A DNA stretch of 64,000 nucleotides from Rhabditoides inermis. Its lineage: Eukaryota > Nematoda > Chromadorea > Rhabditida > Rhabditidae. Each line of letters starts with the position of its first letter. Position 1 is the stretch's first letter. This document shows, piece by piece, positions 22,834 to 33,333 of this stretch. Below the pieces are notes generated by a model. It did no database searches. It was not told the origin of the DNA and worked only from the letters and a program-made list of their open reading frames with translations. The stretch covers positions 402,001-466,000 of the forward strand of contig CAWZYM010000008.1 in assembly GCA_963966185.1 (NCBI GenBank). The letters are read 5' to 3'. The position numbers were made by a program, and so were the translations under genes.

Positions 22834-24905
22834 TCTCTCTCTCTCTACTCCTCTCTGTTTCAGCACCTCTGCCGCAGCGTGCGCTTCCATCTTCCATGTG
22901 CTCGAGAACCTCGGTCGTAGGTCAATGGGGAACCTCCTAAACGAGGCGATCGACATAAGACAGACGACCGATGCGGACCGGGAAGTGGCGAGGAGAAAGA
23001 AGAAGGAGGAAGAGGCAAGGGAGAAGGAGGAGATGAAGGAGAAGGAGGAATCAGCCAAGGAGCAGGTGGCATGGAAGTCGAACGCCGATCTACTAGAGGT
23101 TCTTCCGAAGCATGCCGAGCGCGATTTCGGCGGCGGACATTCACACACTGAGCCGAGACGGCAGACTGGGATTTACATGGCAAACGGCATCTCGCATTTC
23201 GACGAGACAGCACAGCCGTCTGCTGCTGAAACGGAACCGAGTCATGACTCCGCCGAGCCGATGGAAGTTGACGACAGCGGCAACACGCCGCAGTCCGAAT
23301 TCCTGCCGAGTGACTGGCAAGCGATGCCCAGCCTCAACAACATCAGCAGCTCTTCTTCGTTAGTTGATATTCGACCGGCCCTGGCCGCAGAGACTCTCGC
23401 CGATGAAAAGAACGGACCAACGACCGGTGACCGGCAAACGGTGCCCAGTCTCCAACACACCACCTCTTCGTCATTCATCGGCGTTCGACCGCCGCCAGCC
23501 ACGGAGACTTCCACGGTTGGAAGAAAAGGTCAAACAACCGGTGACCGGCAAACGGTGCCCAGTCTCCAACACACCAGCTTTTCTTCGTTTGTCGACGTTC
23601 GACCGCCGCTGGCCGCAGAGACTCTCGCCGATGAAAAGAACGGACAAACGACCGGTGACCGGCAAACGGTGTCCAGCCTCCAACACACCACCTCTCCGTC
23701 ACCCTTCGGCGTTCGACCGCAGCCGGCCACGGAGACTTCCACGGTTGGAAAGAACGGACAAACGACCGGTGACCGGCAAACGGTGCCCAGTCTCCAACAC
23801 ACCACCTCTCCGTCACCCTTTGGCGTTCGACCGCAGCCGGCCACGGAGACTTCCACGGTTGGAAAGAACGGACAAACGACCGGTGACGGCAAACGGTGTC
23901 CAGCCTCCAACACACCACCTCTCCGTCACCCTTCGGCGTTCGACCGCAGCCGGCCACGAAGACTTCCACGGTTGGAAAGAACGGACAAACGACCGGTGAC
24001 CGGCAAACGGTGTCCAGCCTCCAACACACCACCTCTCCGTCACCCTTCGGCGTTCGACCGCAGCCGGCCACGAAGACTTCCACGGTTGGAAAGAAGGGAC
24101 AAACGACCGGTGACCGGCAAACGGTGTCCAGCCTCCAACACACCACCTCTCCGTCACCCTTCGGCGTTCGACCGCAGCCGGCCACGAAGACTTCCACGGT
24201 TGGAAAGAAGGGACAAACGACCGCCGACCGGCAAACGGTGCCCAGTCTCCAACACACCAGCTTTTCTTCGTTTGTCGACGTTCGACCGGCGCTGGCCGCA
24301 GAGACTTTCGCCGATGAAAATAACGGACAAACGACCGGTGACCGGCAAACGGTGCCCAGTCTCCAACACACCAGCTTTTCTTCGTTTGTCGACGTTCGAC
24401 CGGCGCTGGCCGCAGAGACTCTCGCCGATGAAAAGAACGGACAAACGACCGGTGACCGGCAAACGGCGCCCAGCATCCGACAAGTCAGCTCGGGTGGAAG
24501 GAAAGCGGGTGGACATACAAACGAGTCGCGTACATGGCAGGAAACGGCTCACGACCACTGGAGTCGACAGGAGGCGCGCAGTGCGGTGCTCACTCCCCAT
24601 GCACTACAGGAAGAGAGAGAAGCGTCGCATCAGCAGACCCAGAACGCGGATCCCTGGATGCGAGCTGAGGTAAGAGTGATGACCATCTCATCTGATATGC
24701 CGATACATCCCAGCCGCAGCATTCACTCTACGCCGATCAAAGGTCGCGCGACATACGCCACTACGGGGCGACGGGAGCGTACGACGGACACTACAAAGGC
24801 TTTGAGATGGTGGTACGTTCTTCAACTCCTCTCTCTCTCTCTTCCCCCTCTCTCTCTTCCCTCTATCCCTCTCTCCCCCCTCTCTCTCTCCCTCTCCTAC
24901 ACCCT

Positions 24906-24941
<36 letters not shown>

Positions 24942-25147
24942 CCTCCCTCCCTCCCTCTTCGTTCTCTCACTCACCCACCCAGGAGCCGTCGCCACCCCCG
25001 CAATCGCTTCCTGTGCCCCCCGCCGCCGCCGAGGACCCGGTGGTCTCGCGTGAGCCCCGTCCGAGAGTGCAACAGCGAGTCTCCGCAGAGTTAGTGCACC
25101 ATGTCATCGCATTCTTTCGCCCACTCTTTGTCGGTGTGCATAAATGA
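19124..25147 (+). CDS. FAM172A: FAM172A/ARB2A-like protein, copy C, with 38-residue tail repeats and a frameshift
   Basis: Exons: 19124-19156, 19987-20046, 20099-20212, 20283-20425, 20826-20934, 21031-about 21081, about 21517-21595, 21781-21867, 22669-22760, 22864-24669, 24720-24812, 24983-25147. The Arb2 domain carries LVLASHGYETKDV-like sequence, LMHGSGAVRAGQWGRR, SLSEGSMIPYVERAHTN, VVAHSAGG and FIALTDSHFR, matching FAM172A through its full length. The exon 6/7 junction phase is unresolved. Exon 10 holds a charged KKKEEEAREKEEMKEKEE region, then about ten 38-residue repeats, then NADPWMRAE. One base is missing near 23886 (GGTGACGGCAAACG where sister units have GGTGACCGGCAAACG), shifting the frame; the downstream units stay intact in the new frame. 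That implies a recent mutation or an assembly error. Introns and 5' flank are very similar to copy A. The start follows gtttcag by one base. Confidence 0.83.
20540..20570 (+). repeat. Duplicate of the exon 4 donor region of FAM172A-C
   Basis: GGACAGTGGGGACGCAGGT, the last bases of exon 4 plus donor (20409-20427), recurs 140 bp downstream inside the intron, giving a second potential 5' splice site. Confidence 0.75.
21179..21494. mobile_element. TTAA-flanked MITE, 316 bp, with long near-identical inverted termini
   Basis: Both ends read TTAAAGGGAGTGTACCCTCT and continue for over 40 bp as inverted repeats (21179-21222 and 21451-21494). The high identity suggests recent activity. It sits between exons 6 and 7 of FAM172A copy C and is related to the element at 11684-12900. 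Confidence 0.9.
23365..24490 (+). repeat. Tandem coding repeat, about 10 units of 114 bp (38 residues)
   Basis: Two unit types alternate in blocks: VRPALAAETLADEKNG-type and VRPQPATETSTVGKNG-type, both followed by QTTGDRQTVPSLQHT. The period is an exact multiple of three, so several frames on both strands stay open across the array. It is Ser/Thr/Pro rich and probably disordered. Copy B lacks it. Confidence 0.95.
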
Positions 25148-25239
25148 CGTTTTAGATATCCATACCTCGCGGAGCGCAGTGGGGGCGTGTCCTGGTTTTG
25201 CTGTTCGAAATGAACGGTTTACTGTATGACATGATGACG

Positions 25240-25598
25240 TATCAAATAACAACGAAACTCGTGTGTTATCCGTTGGCATTGCTATACGTTTTATATTTGT
25301 TTATGTGGGCTACTTGATTCTAGACAAATATTGTGGATATTCTGTATAACATATTATTTCCTTGTTCATTTTAATTGAAACCTCATTTATACCCTGTTTA
25401 TATTGCTCACTTTTTGTTATGATTTCGATGTTCCCATGTTATCGGTAATAAACCTAACTATCTATCTATCGCACAAGCTCTATGATAATGATAAAATGTC
25501 GGATCATATGAACAGCGTGTGTATTCGCCATATCTCTGTTACGTTTTCTGTGTGATCAAACGTCGCTCGAAAGTGATAAGACATCGATGAGAGAGATA

Positions 25599-25638
<40 letters not shown>

Positions 25639-25690
25639 GCTCACTACTACTGCAACACACTAGGTCAGTTGTGTTTACTGTTCCTTCGCG
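25240..25690 (+). repeat. Upstream copy of the direct repeat flanking the FMO gene
   Basis: Contains CAACGAAACTCGTGTGTTAT, ATGTGGGCTACTTGATTCTA, GTGTATTCGCCATATCTCTG, a GA tract and CTACTGCAACACACTAGGTC. The same blocks in the same order recur at 29784-30140. This copy is the 5' flank and probable promoter of the FMO gene and has about 110 extra bases (25360-25468). Confidence 0.8.
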
Positions 25691-25822
25691 TACTCTGTGC
25701 GCTCTGTGTTTGATAATTGTTCACTACTAATCTATTTGGTTTTCTCCGCGTCTACGTCTTCGACCTTTTTTTCTGACATACATATAAATATATTTATCCG
25801 AACGAGAAAAAGAAATTCCCAG

Positions 25823-28800
25823 ATGCCCGCTCGCATCTGTGTGATAGGCGCCGGGGCGGCCGGGCTATGCTCCGCCAGAATGGCCGCACTCGAGGTACGC
25901 AAGCATGCTTGGCACAGATCCAGTGAACTGACGCATCTTCAGGGACTGGAGGTGACCGTGTTCGAAGCGAGCTCCAGGATCGGCGGCACGTGGGTGTACT
26001 CTTCGCAGACCGGCACTCATAGCAGCATGTACGAGGGAATGCGGTGCGTGACTGGTCTACCGAGTATTCCACGTGTCTTTGTTCTCTCATCCAAAGGCTT
26101 GAGCTTTGTGTTTTGATGCAGAACATTTTTTCAGCAGGATCCCAAACCCAAAAGTATTTTATTCATGTTGCTTTTAATGTACAAGAATGTTTATACTTGA
26201 TACACAATACCTTCACGAATTATGGGAAAACATTCTCTTTCAGAACGAATCTCCCCAAAGAAGTGATGCGCTTCTCCACGCTTCCCTTCCCTTCTCATCT
26301 CCCCTCTTTCGTGGGACATGAAGACGTGCTGCGATATCTCGAAGAATACAAAGTATTTATATACTATTTACAAAAACAATGTACAATAACAACAGTGGTC
26401 TAGTAGAAGAGACGCCGCCTGGCGCCCTTGCGAGTCGGGTAGCCATTCGATTCCTCGGCGGGGTTGAGAGGGACCTCCGCGGCGGCAGTGTAGGTGTAGG
26501 GGTGCATGTGTGAGTGAGAGTGAGTGTTGTCTCCCCTCCCCTTCCTTCCTTTTGTACCCCTTTCCCCTCCCTTCCTTCGCCATTGGCAGAGTGAGTCTGT
26601 TGCATGGAAGTGCAGTTTACGGCCACAGGTGCGAGACTGTCTCGGGTTGTAAAAACGGACGACGATAATTCGCTCTCAGAGTGTTACAAAAACAATTGTT
26701 ATTCGAATGGAATGAAAGATGCTTTTCAGACCACCACCCCATCCTCGGTCTGCTTTCAAATGTCGACTGGAGTGGAGAGTGTGCGTCCGGAGGGTGGACT
26801 GTGGAGGGTGAGTGATGGTTTAGGGTGCGCGCCAGAATCACACCAAGACTCATTGATTATTGTAGGTATGCACTATGTCACCCTCCGATTATGTCAGTCT
26901 TATTTGTACCCCTACGTAGGTCATATGTCATGAATTGAGCAGTTACTCTTCACGGAAGTACTTTTCATAGATGATATATATAGTTCTATTCTCGCAATAA
27001 GTATTGCCATTGTGAAAGAGATTACACCTGCTGCAATATCGCGCACGACAAGATAGACAAACGGTCAGTGCACCGTATTTCAAAGTGCCCGAGTAGGCAG
27101 ATGGAGTACTGTTCAGGTGACCACTCCCTCCTCCTCCTCTCTTTTCTCCGCAGTCTTCGTATGCAATGGTCACTACACTGCTCCGCACATGCCAATCGAC
27201 ACTTCTAGATTCAACGGTACCGTACAGTACATCCACCGTAGTTATCGTAACCATCATTCTAGGTGCAAGCATCTTCTAGATTCAACGGTACCACCTACCG
27301 TAGTTACCGTAACCATCATTCTAGGTTCATGCATCCACAGTCACGACTACCGCAGCGCCACTGCGTACCGTAACCGGCGGGTGGCGCTGATCGGGGCGGG
27401 ACCATCGGGCGTCGACATCGCACTGCAAGTGGCTGCCACTGCGGACAAGGTGAGACGAGACTCCAAGTCTTTTTGCCACTTTGAACAGATGTTTTGACAT
27501 TCTCTGTCGATCCGGGTTTCAACCGAAATTCTGACAGTTTGCTGTTGAGATGTGCAGCATATTATACGGATACGGGTTATTTTAAAACTCGTGCAGAAGA
27601 AAGAAAGAATGTACAAACATGACAAGACAGGAAAACACGACAACAAAACGACATTGAGACGATCTCAGGTCTATCTACTCGGAGGCAAGATCGTGCTCCC
27701 CAATATGCCAGAGAATCTGGAGCAGATCGAGAAAGAGAGGTGAGTGAAACAAGGGAAACGGATTTCCAAACGCTCCTTCAGATCTGTCGTTTCTCTCGAA
27801 GACCACTCGATTCACTTGTCTGATGGAACGACGCTCACAGTCGATGACGTCATCTTATGCACCGGATACAAGTACACGTTCCCAATCCTCGATGATACCA
27901 TAGTGCAGGTAAAGTAATAATCAATAGTCAATCAATAACGAGTCACGTTCAGACTAGTGAGTCGGGTCGTGTTGTGACTTCTCTCTACGAGCACTGCATA
28001 CACTCTGCTCACCCTCAATCACTTTTCTTCATTGGTCTTCCATGGACAGTCATTCCATTCCCGATATTCGAAGCAAAGGTACATTCTCTATTTCCATTCG
28101 CTATGCTTGGCATGTTCACGTGAGATAACCCGCGCTAACGCTTGCCAACTATAGCTCAGTTGATAGAGCGGAGGACTGTAGAGTTGGCAGCTATCCTTAG
28201 GTCACTGGTTCGAATCCGGTTGGTTGGATTTCTTTTGCCAAATTCCAAAATCAACAAGAGTCAAGTTTTCGACAATGCACATTTATTGTGTCAACTGGAA
28301 ATCACAATTCAAGGGTTGTACTCGATAGGGAGGTTCTTGCGGCGGACCATTCCGTCGCCCTGGAACCACTCGCGGCGGAAGGTCTTGGCGGCGCCGTCGG
28401 GGGTGTTGGTTCACTCGATGGTGATGCGGTCGTTGTTGGTGTCCTCCTGACCATACTGGAACGCGTCGCAAGAGACGGCCATCAGAACAGCCTCCTTGGG
28501 GTCGAGCACTCCGCACGGCGGGTCGACGCCGAGGCGCTTCATGTTGGTGATCTTGATGGCCCATCCGATGCGGCGACCTCCGGCGTTGGTGATCTAAACT
28601 AATCACGTTGATCAATTGACATCAATTGATATCAATCGATATCTACACAACGTACCTTGATGTGGTAGGCAGGTAGGTGTGCTTGTCATCGTAGGGGGCG
28701 TTAAAGACGATCTTGGTACCCGGCTGGGTGTTGATATGTATCTCCGGGAGGGACGGACTGAGCCATGGCGAATGGATGCCGGCAGCCCGCCGCGGCCCGC

Positions 28801-29324
28801 TTTTATACCAGTGGACAAAATGCAAATCAGCGAAACTCGCATAATATCATATTCGTATGCAGTCAAACCAGCAATGCAAATTTGCAAATGATGCACTTTC
28901 AGATAGCGTTCGCACTGTCGCTGGTTGTCGGTGGCTGTCGCATACCTAGTGCACAGGAGATGGCAGACTGGGAGGATGAGAGGAGGAGGTGGGGGTGGGA
29001 CAATAGACCACACAAATCAAATCAAATCAATTGTTTAGTCGCTTATTCATGTACATATTGCACGCATGAGAGATGGTTTGGTTATCGCGTTCATTGGTGC
29101 AGTTCACTTAGTTGTTGTGTTGTCATATTCAGATATAACGATTCCGGATAAACGATTGATATGATTGATTGATTGATTGAATTTACTTAGACCACATGCG
29201 AGCATGCTTCCAGTTCCCTTCTCTCATCGGACACTCCTCTGCGGATGTTCCATCAACTGGGTGACAATCAGCAAGGGTACATGGAGAGACTCGCCAGACT
29301 GGGAAACACACGGTCATACGCGTG

Positions 29325-29360
<36 letters not shown>

Positions 29361-29407
29361 ATGGAGAGTCTGGATATCTCTCTCACCCTCTAACTCGCTC
29401 CTTCTCA

Positions 29408-29449
<42 letters not shown>

Positions 29450-29647
29450 TTCTCCTCTAACCCCCCCCCCTCTCTCTCTATCTCTCTCTCTCCGTCCCTC
29501 TCTTTCTCTCTCACTCTACCCCCTTCCAGCTCTGCCCTCTGTGACCGCATCTACCGGCACACTCGCGCGCAGGCCAAGCTCCACCCGAATACATACAAGA
29601 ACACGAACTACCGAATCGAAGGCGATGACTTCCACGTTGTGATTTGA
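25823..29647 (+). CDS. Flavin-containing monooxygenase (FMO), 12 exons, 406 residues
   Basis: Exons: 25823-25894, 25943-26043, 26244-26352, 26730-26807, 27117-27216, 27325-27449, 27669-27739, 27782-27908, 27953-28078, 28903-28988, 29214-29321, 29530-29647; they sum to 1221 nt, exactly 407 codons. FMOs oxygenate soft nucleophiles (N, S) using FAD and NADPH, usually at the endoplasmic reticulum; nematode FMOs also act in stress resistance (family knowledge). Seen: FAD site [13 protein letters not shown] at the N-terminus, [24 protein letters not shown], the FMO signature [12 protein letters not shown] formed across the exon 5/6 junction, NADPH site [22 protein letters not shown], and [15 protein letters not shown]. 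The compact length and LPWTVIPFP resemble short yeast/insect-type FMOs. No C-terminal membrane anchor is evident. Intron 9 contains tRNA-Tyr and an antisense MSP pseudogene; intron 5 contains a tandem duplication. Confidence 0.9.
27202..27325 (+). repeat. Tandem duplication at FMO exon 5 end
   Basis: TTCTAGATTCAACGGTACC followed by GTAGTTA(T/C)CGTAACCATCA and TTCTAGGT occurs twice, about 65 bp apart. The first copy supplies the real exon end and donor; the second leads into the acceptor of exon 6. The frame stays open across both, so a longer isoform is possible. Confidence 0.85.
28145..28228 (+). tRNA. tRNA-Tyr (anticodon GTA) with short intron
   Basis: CCAACTA pairs with TGGTTGG to form the acceptor stem. 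The D arm is GCTCAGTTGATAGAGC, the anticodon GTA lies at 28178-28180 followed by an intron of about 11 nt as usual for eukaryotic tRNA-Tyr, and the T arm is CTGGTTCGAATCCGG. A T-rich run directly after position 28228 serves as the RNA polymerase III terminator. It lies on the sense strand inside FMO intron 9. Confidence 0.93.
28309..28766 (-). pseudogene. msp: Major sperm protein (MSP) pseudogene
   Basis: Exon 1 28766-28656, a 62-nt intron, exon 2 28593-28309. The minus strand reads [81 protein letters not shown], clear MSP throughout. MSP is the nematode sperm cytoskeletal and signalling protein. Three lesions are visible: a 4-bp insertion after the codons for PPGD, an 8-bp insertion near the end of exon 1, and TGA replacing the tryptophan codon before TNTPDG. 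Read from the ATG, translation meets a TAA after the first insertion. Splice sites look intact, so decay is recent. C. elegans msp genes lack introns, whereas some other nematodes have one. It is antisense within FMO intron 9. Confidence 0.93.
29095..29185 (+). mobile_element. Retroposon 3' end with GATT-type tail, family copy 2
   Basis: GTTGTCATATTCAGATATAA, CGATTCCGGATAAACGATTG and a GATTGATTGATT tail, in FMO intron 10. Confidence 0.75.
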
Positions 29648-29783
29648 GATCATACATATTTCCACTGTTCTCTTGTCTGATTCGATCTTGTTGTGGCCCA
29701 TGAAAAGAATTTCCGCAAAGGTTTGTTTCACTACTATTGTACATGGTACTTATACTAAGCAGCGTGCGGATATATATATCCAA

Positions 29784-30030
29784 TAGCAACGAAACTCGTG
29801 TATTATTCCGTAGGCATTGTTGTACGTTTTTAATCGATTATGTGGGCTACTTGATTCTAGATCCATATTCTGGATATTCTGTATAACATATCGCACAACC
29901 TTTATGATAATGTAAAGATCATATGAAAAGCGTGTGTATTCGCCATATCTCTGTTCTTCCGATACGTTCACTGTGTGATCAAACGCCGCGCCGTCGCTTA
30001 ATAAGTGATAAGTCAGCGAGAAAAGAGATA

Positions 30031-30076
<46 letters not shown>

Positions 30077-30140
30077 ACACGCTTTAAAAAAACTACTACT
30101 GCAACACACACCAGGTCAGTTGTGTTTACTGTTCGTTCAC
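29784..30140 (+). repeat. Downstream copy of the direct repeat flanking the FMO gene
   Basis: Repeats the FMO 5' flank (25240-25690), including CAACGAAACTCGTGTATTAT, ATGTGGGCTACTTGATTCTA, the GA tract and CTACTGCAACACAC. No second FMO gene follows it in this window. Confidence 0.8.
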
Positions 30141-30589
30141 GGCGAGGCAGCGAACAATACAATATCATACTCATGCATAAATCAGTTATTCCAAATGTTT
30201 CGCTCTCGAATGTTCGAGAACTCCATTCTACGGCGCTCATTGGCTACAGAACAAATCGAGAGCGAAAAAAAATTTGGTCAAAAAAATTCAACAGAATAAC
30301 TGCCACGGTTCGGATAGTTGCACAGCGCGCTCACAGAGAGAGCGGCGCGCGCCCAGGCCGCGCCGCGAGTGAATGGGCGCGTAGCGATTTCAGTCGAGAA
30401 ATTATCGCGCTCTAGCGCTTGCTGGTAATTTTGCGCGTCGCGTGTTCGCGGAGCGGCTGCGCGCCCGCCGCTGTCGACTGTGCAACTATCCGGGCCGTGA
30501 CTGCTTTATCTTTATCACAATTCACAATCGAACGTGTTGCGGTTGCCTCGGCCGCACTGCTATTACTGCTTCTCTGGGAGAGGCTGCGA

Positions 30590-30730
30590 AGTCCGAAGAG
30601 CGAAGAGAGGAAGGCGTGGGCTGATTGGAACGCGCGGGAAGAATGGGGCGGAGCATGTCGCGCAGGTCGTTTCTGATTGGACGAGAGAACGCGTAGAGCG
30701 TCACTGGTTGGTTAAACGCGATGATGTCTG
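30590..30730 (-). promoter_or_regulatory. Solitary copy of the FAM172A-type promoter module
   Basis: GGGGCGGAGCATGTCGCGC followed by TTTCTGATTGGACGAGAGAA matches the module upstream of FAM172A copies A and B, in the same orientation, but no FAM172A exon follows on the minus strand. The interval 30141-31000 holds no recognisable gene. Confidence 0.5.
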
Positions 30731-30999
30731 CAAATCGATTGAATTGCTTGAACAGTGATTGAAAGATGATGGCGTGGTTAGTCTGCTCGAAAGGGGCTGT
30801 TTAGTCGAGTTTTCAAAGCGTTGGCAGGACTGGAGAGAGTTTTTTCCACACTATTGTACCTGCAGTGAGATTGAGGAGAAAAGCTTGGCTGGTGTGAACG
30901 AAAACAGCGTTGTCCGCTGCGAAAGACGATTTGCAGAACTACAATTAAATACGATAATGTTCATCAACAACAAAAATAGATAAGTTTTCGGAGTTGAGT

Positions 31000-31175
31000 T
31001 ACAGTCCAGGAAATACTTAGTTCCACCACCACTGCGCTCGTACACCCCGCATTTGAAAATACCGCGCGCGCGAAACTTCGAATTTGAATCTGATCGCGAG
31101 CTCTCAATGGCTATCGATTTTCGAACGGTCTTGCACTCGTTCTCTAATGGCGGCAACTGATTTGCCCACCCACTG
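31000..31175 (-). repeat. Interspersed repeat (copies near 12-90 and at 18180-18260)
   Basis: One part (GTTACAGTCCAGGAAATACT, then GCGGCAACTGATTTGCCCAC) matches the window start, another (CGCGCGCGAAACTTCGAATT) matches 18180-18260. It lies directly downstream of the last receptor exon. Confidence 0.65.
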
Positions 31176-31235
31176 TAGCACCGGAATAAATAAGTCCGCA
31201 CGGCTACTATACACAAATAATAGTACCACACTCAC

Positions 31236-32259
31236 AAATTGCGCGGCGAAAGTTATGGCAGCAATGATGTACACGTAGAGTTGAAGAAGAAACGTGACCA
31301 GAGCAGTCAGGAAGAGCTACAAACAAGTGAAGTTTATTTTAGTTGATATCTCGGTTTAGCGGTCGTTCACCTGTTTTTCATACGTCTTCCGCAGTGCCTT
31401 GTTGCGAATGAGATACATGGACGAACACACGTTGAGAGCTGTTGTCAGCCCCAGCACAATCAAACCGCCGATGACAAATGCTTGCAAGTGGTCCTTCATC
31501 TTGAAAGGCTTTCTTATTTTATGTTTGTGACAATGCAACAAATCAACAATCCTGAAAACAACAAATCCGCGTACGTACGAGTGACGAGCGCATCACGTAT
31601 CGTCCCCCGTACTCTTCGTACTTTACGTTCTTCGAGAACACGTCGAATGAAAAAGCGATAGGAACGATGAAAATGAGGAAGAACGACAATTTGCCGAGGT
31701 ACTTTTTCCACAGCTGAAGTCAGGATTAGCCATGTTCTCGAAACAGTGCTACCTTCTCTGATGTTGCCCGGAAAACGAAGCTGGTCGCACGATTAAGCGC
31801 GATACACAAAGAGCACATGGCCTGGCCCCATCCTGCAATACGTTTATATAATCGTGTTTCTAAGCGCCTACTCGCCCAGGTATCCGCTAGCGAATGCGAG
31901 CACTCGGTTGAGCCACACCGGCGACTCCTCGAACAGCCGTCCATATTCACTCGACGAGAGAGTGTTGGAGGGGAGCTTGGAGATGAACCAGTTGCTCAGC
32001 CACGAGAGAAGGTTCTATGGGCAAGTTGGCACAGGTTTGTAATTTGTGTATTGTGTTATGTCTGTGGATAAAAACCAAACCAAGCAATTTTTGATTGAAA
32101 TTCACGTACCACGACTGCGGTAAATGTTACGACGAGTACGAAAGAGCGGTGGAAGGTGTTCTTTCTCTTCCACAGGATATGCATGACGGCTACATAGAAA
32201 AAGACTGTCGGGAAGGCGACAACGCCGTAGAATGTGAGAACGAATGTTGTGATTTCCAT
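31236..32259 (-). CDS. Serpentine receptor resembling nematode Srg class (3' end not found)
   Basis: Exons: 32259-32110, 32014-31876, 31832-31753, 31713-31579, 31499-31371, 31316-31236. Hydrophobic helices alternate with loops: VLTFYGVVAFPTVFFYVAVM, NRVLAFASGYLG joined to WGQAMCSLCIALNRATSFVF (the LNR motif typical of Srg receptors), KLSFFLIFIVPIAFSFDVF, LQAFVIGGLIVLGLTTALNV and TALVTFLLQLYVYIIAAITF. These are predicted chemosensory G-protein-coupled receptors of the plasma membrane. The splice between exons 2 and 3 is in frame only with a GC donor (gcgagt). No last exon with the seventh helix is visible; a repeat begins just downstream, so the gene may be truncated. Srg assignment rests on motif memory only. 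Confidence 0.65.
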
Positions 32260-33333
32260 GAAATACAGAGAGCTGAAGAAAATGTTTAAACATGGTGGTA
32301 GTTCTGTTTATCGTGATGACAAGAACAATAAACACGGTTGTTTAATATTGGAGATTTCTCTCAGCCAAGCTAGAGGTATGATAACAATTGCAGTCCTACA
32401 ACTTACATATGAGATTTGGCTGGCAGCAAATATGTCATGGCTGTAGTAATTCGATCTCACGGCATATTTACGATTCAGGGAAGTGAAACTCTTTGCGCGC
32501 GCCAATTGACAGTGATTAGATTATGGTACTTTCGCACCACTAAAAATTAAGCGATAAATTAAGTTGAAACAAAATAATAACTGACCCGTAACCTTCGTTT
32601 TCACATCCAGGTCGCATTATTCTCCTTCCAATCTATTAGTTTCAATCATCATAAACACACAATAAAAATACTTTATATAACACAGTAAAAACGTTGTCAT
32701 ACAAAATAAATCACGATTGTCTTATACTAAAGAACCCGTATAATAACGACAAAATGGTGCGGCGGGGGCAGCTCACTCAAACGTCTCAAGAAAGTGAGAC
32801 GAACGAATACTGATCACTAGAATCGAGGCGATACGGTAAGGCTATGTGTAATATCATATAACAAACGTGTGCTAGGGAGTTTCGGAAAGAGAGAGAGAGA
32901 GGAGGGGAGAGCGCGCGGTCAGAGTGCGGTAAGAAATAATCGACATGCGTGGATAGAATGCCGGAGTCTCACACAAGTATCCCCTTTCTTTGCGGCAAAG
33001 CGCGCCGGTGCTAATCGATTGATCGGTCGCGCTCACACACGGATCCCCTCTCTTTGCGGCGCGCGGGAAAGGCGCCTATCGATTGATCGGTCGCGCTCTC
33101 ACGCGGATCCCCTCCTGTCCCGCGGATGCAGGGCTGGGGCGAGAGACGTTGTCTCCGTGCTGCCGGATGATTTGTGCGAGAGCACACTGTGCGCCGCCTC
33201 GGATGGGCTCGCCTGCAAATTGAGACCCACAGTCTCCATGATTTCTCAATTTTTGTCGGTTTTTTATGCGCTTGAGACGATGTTGCTAATTTTCGGACAC
33301 GCTTCAAAATAGCTAAATTGGCTGTGTTTAGCG
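32260..33333. other. Intergenic, no gene recognised; short tandem duplication at 32985-33125
   Basis: Two imperfect units of about 64 bp (ATCGATTGATCGGTCGCGCT ... GGATCCCCTC) at 33016 and 33078. Open frames there lack splice signals or family motifs. Confidence 0.5.

Noticed and set aside
23475..24476. 333-codon minus-strand frame across the FAM172A-C repeat
   Set aside because: The 114-bp period keeps antisense frames open; it is a shadow of the sense repeat.
28283..28615. 110-codon minus-strand frame rich in Arg/His/Pro over the MSP exon
   Set aside because: It is a different frame of the MSP exon; the MSP reading gives a clear family match.
29777..30140. Second FMO gene after the duplicated promoter
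   Set aside because: No FAD-site exon or other FMO motif follows the duplicated flank within the window.
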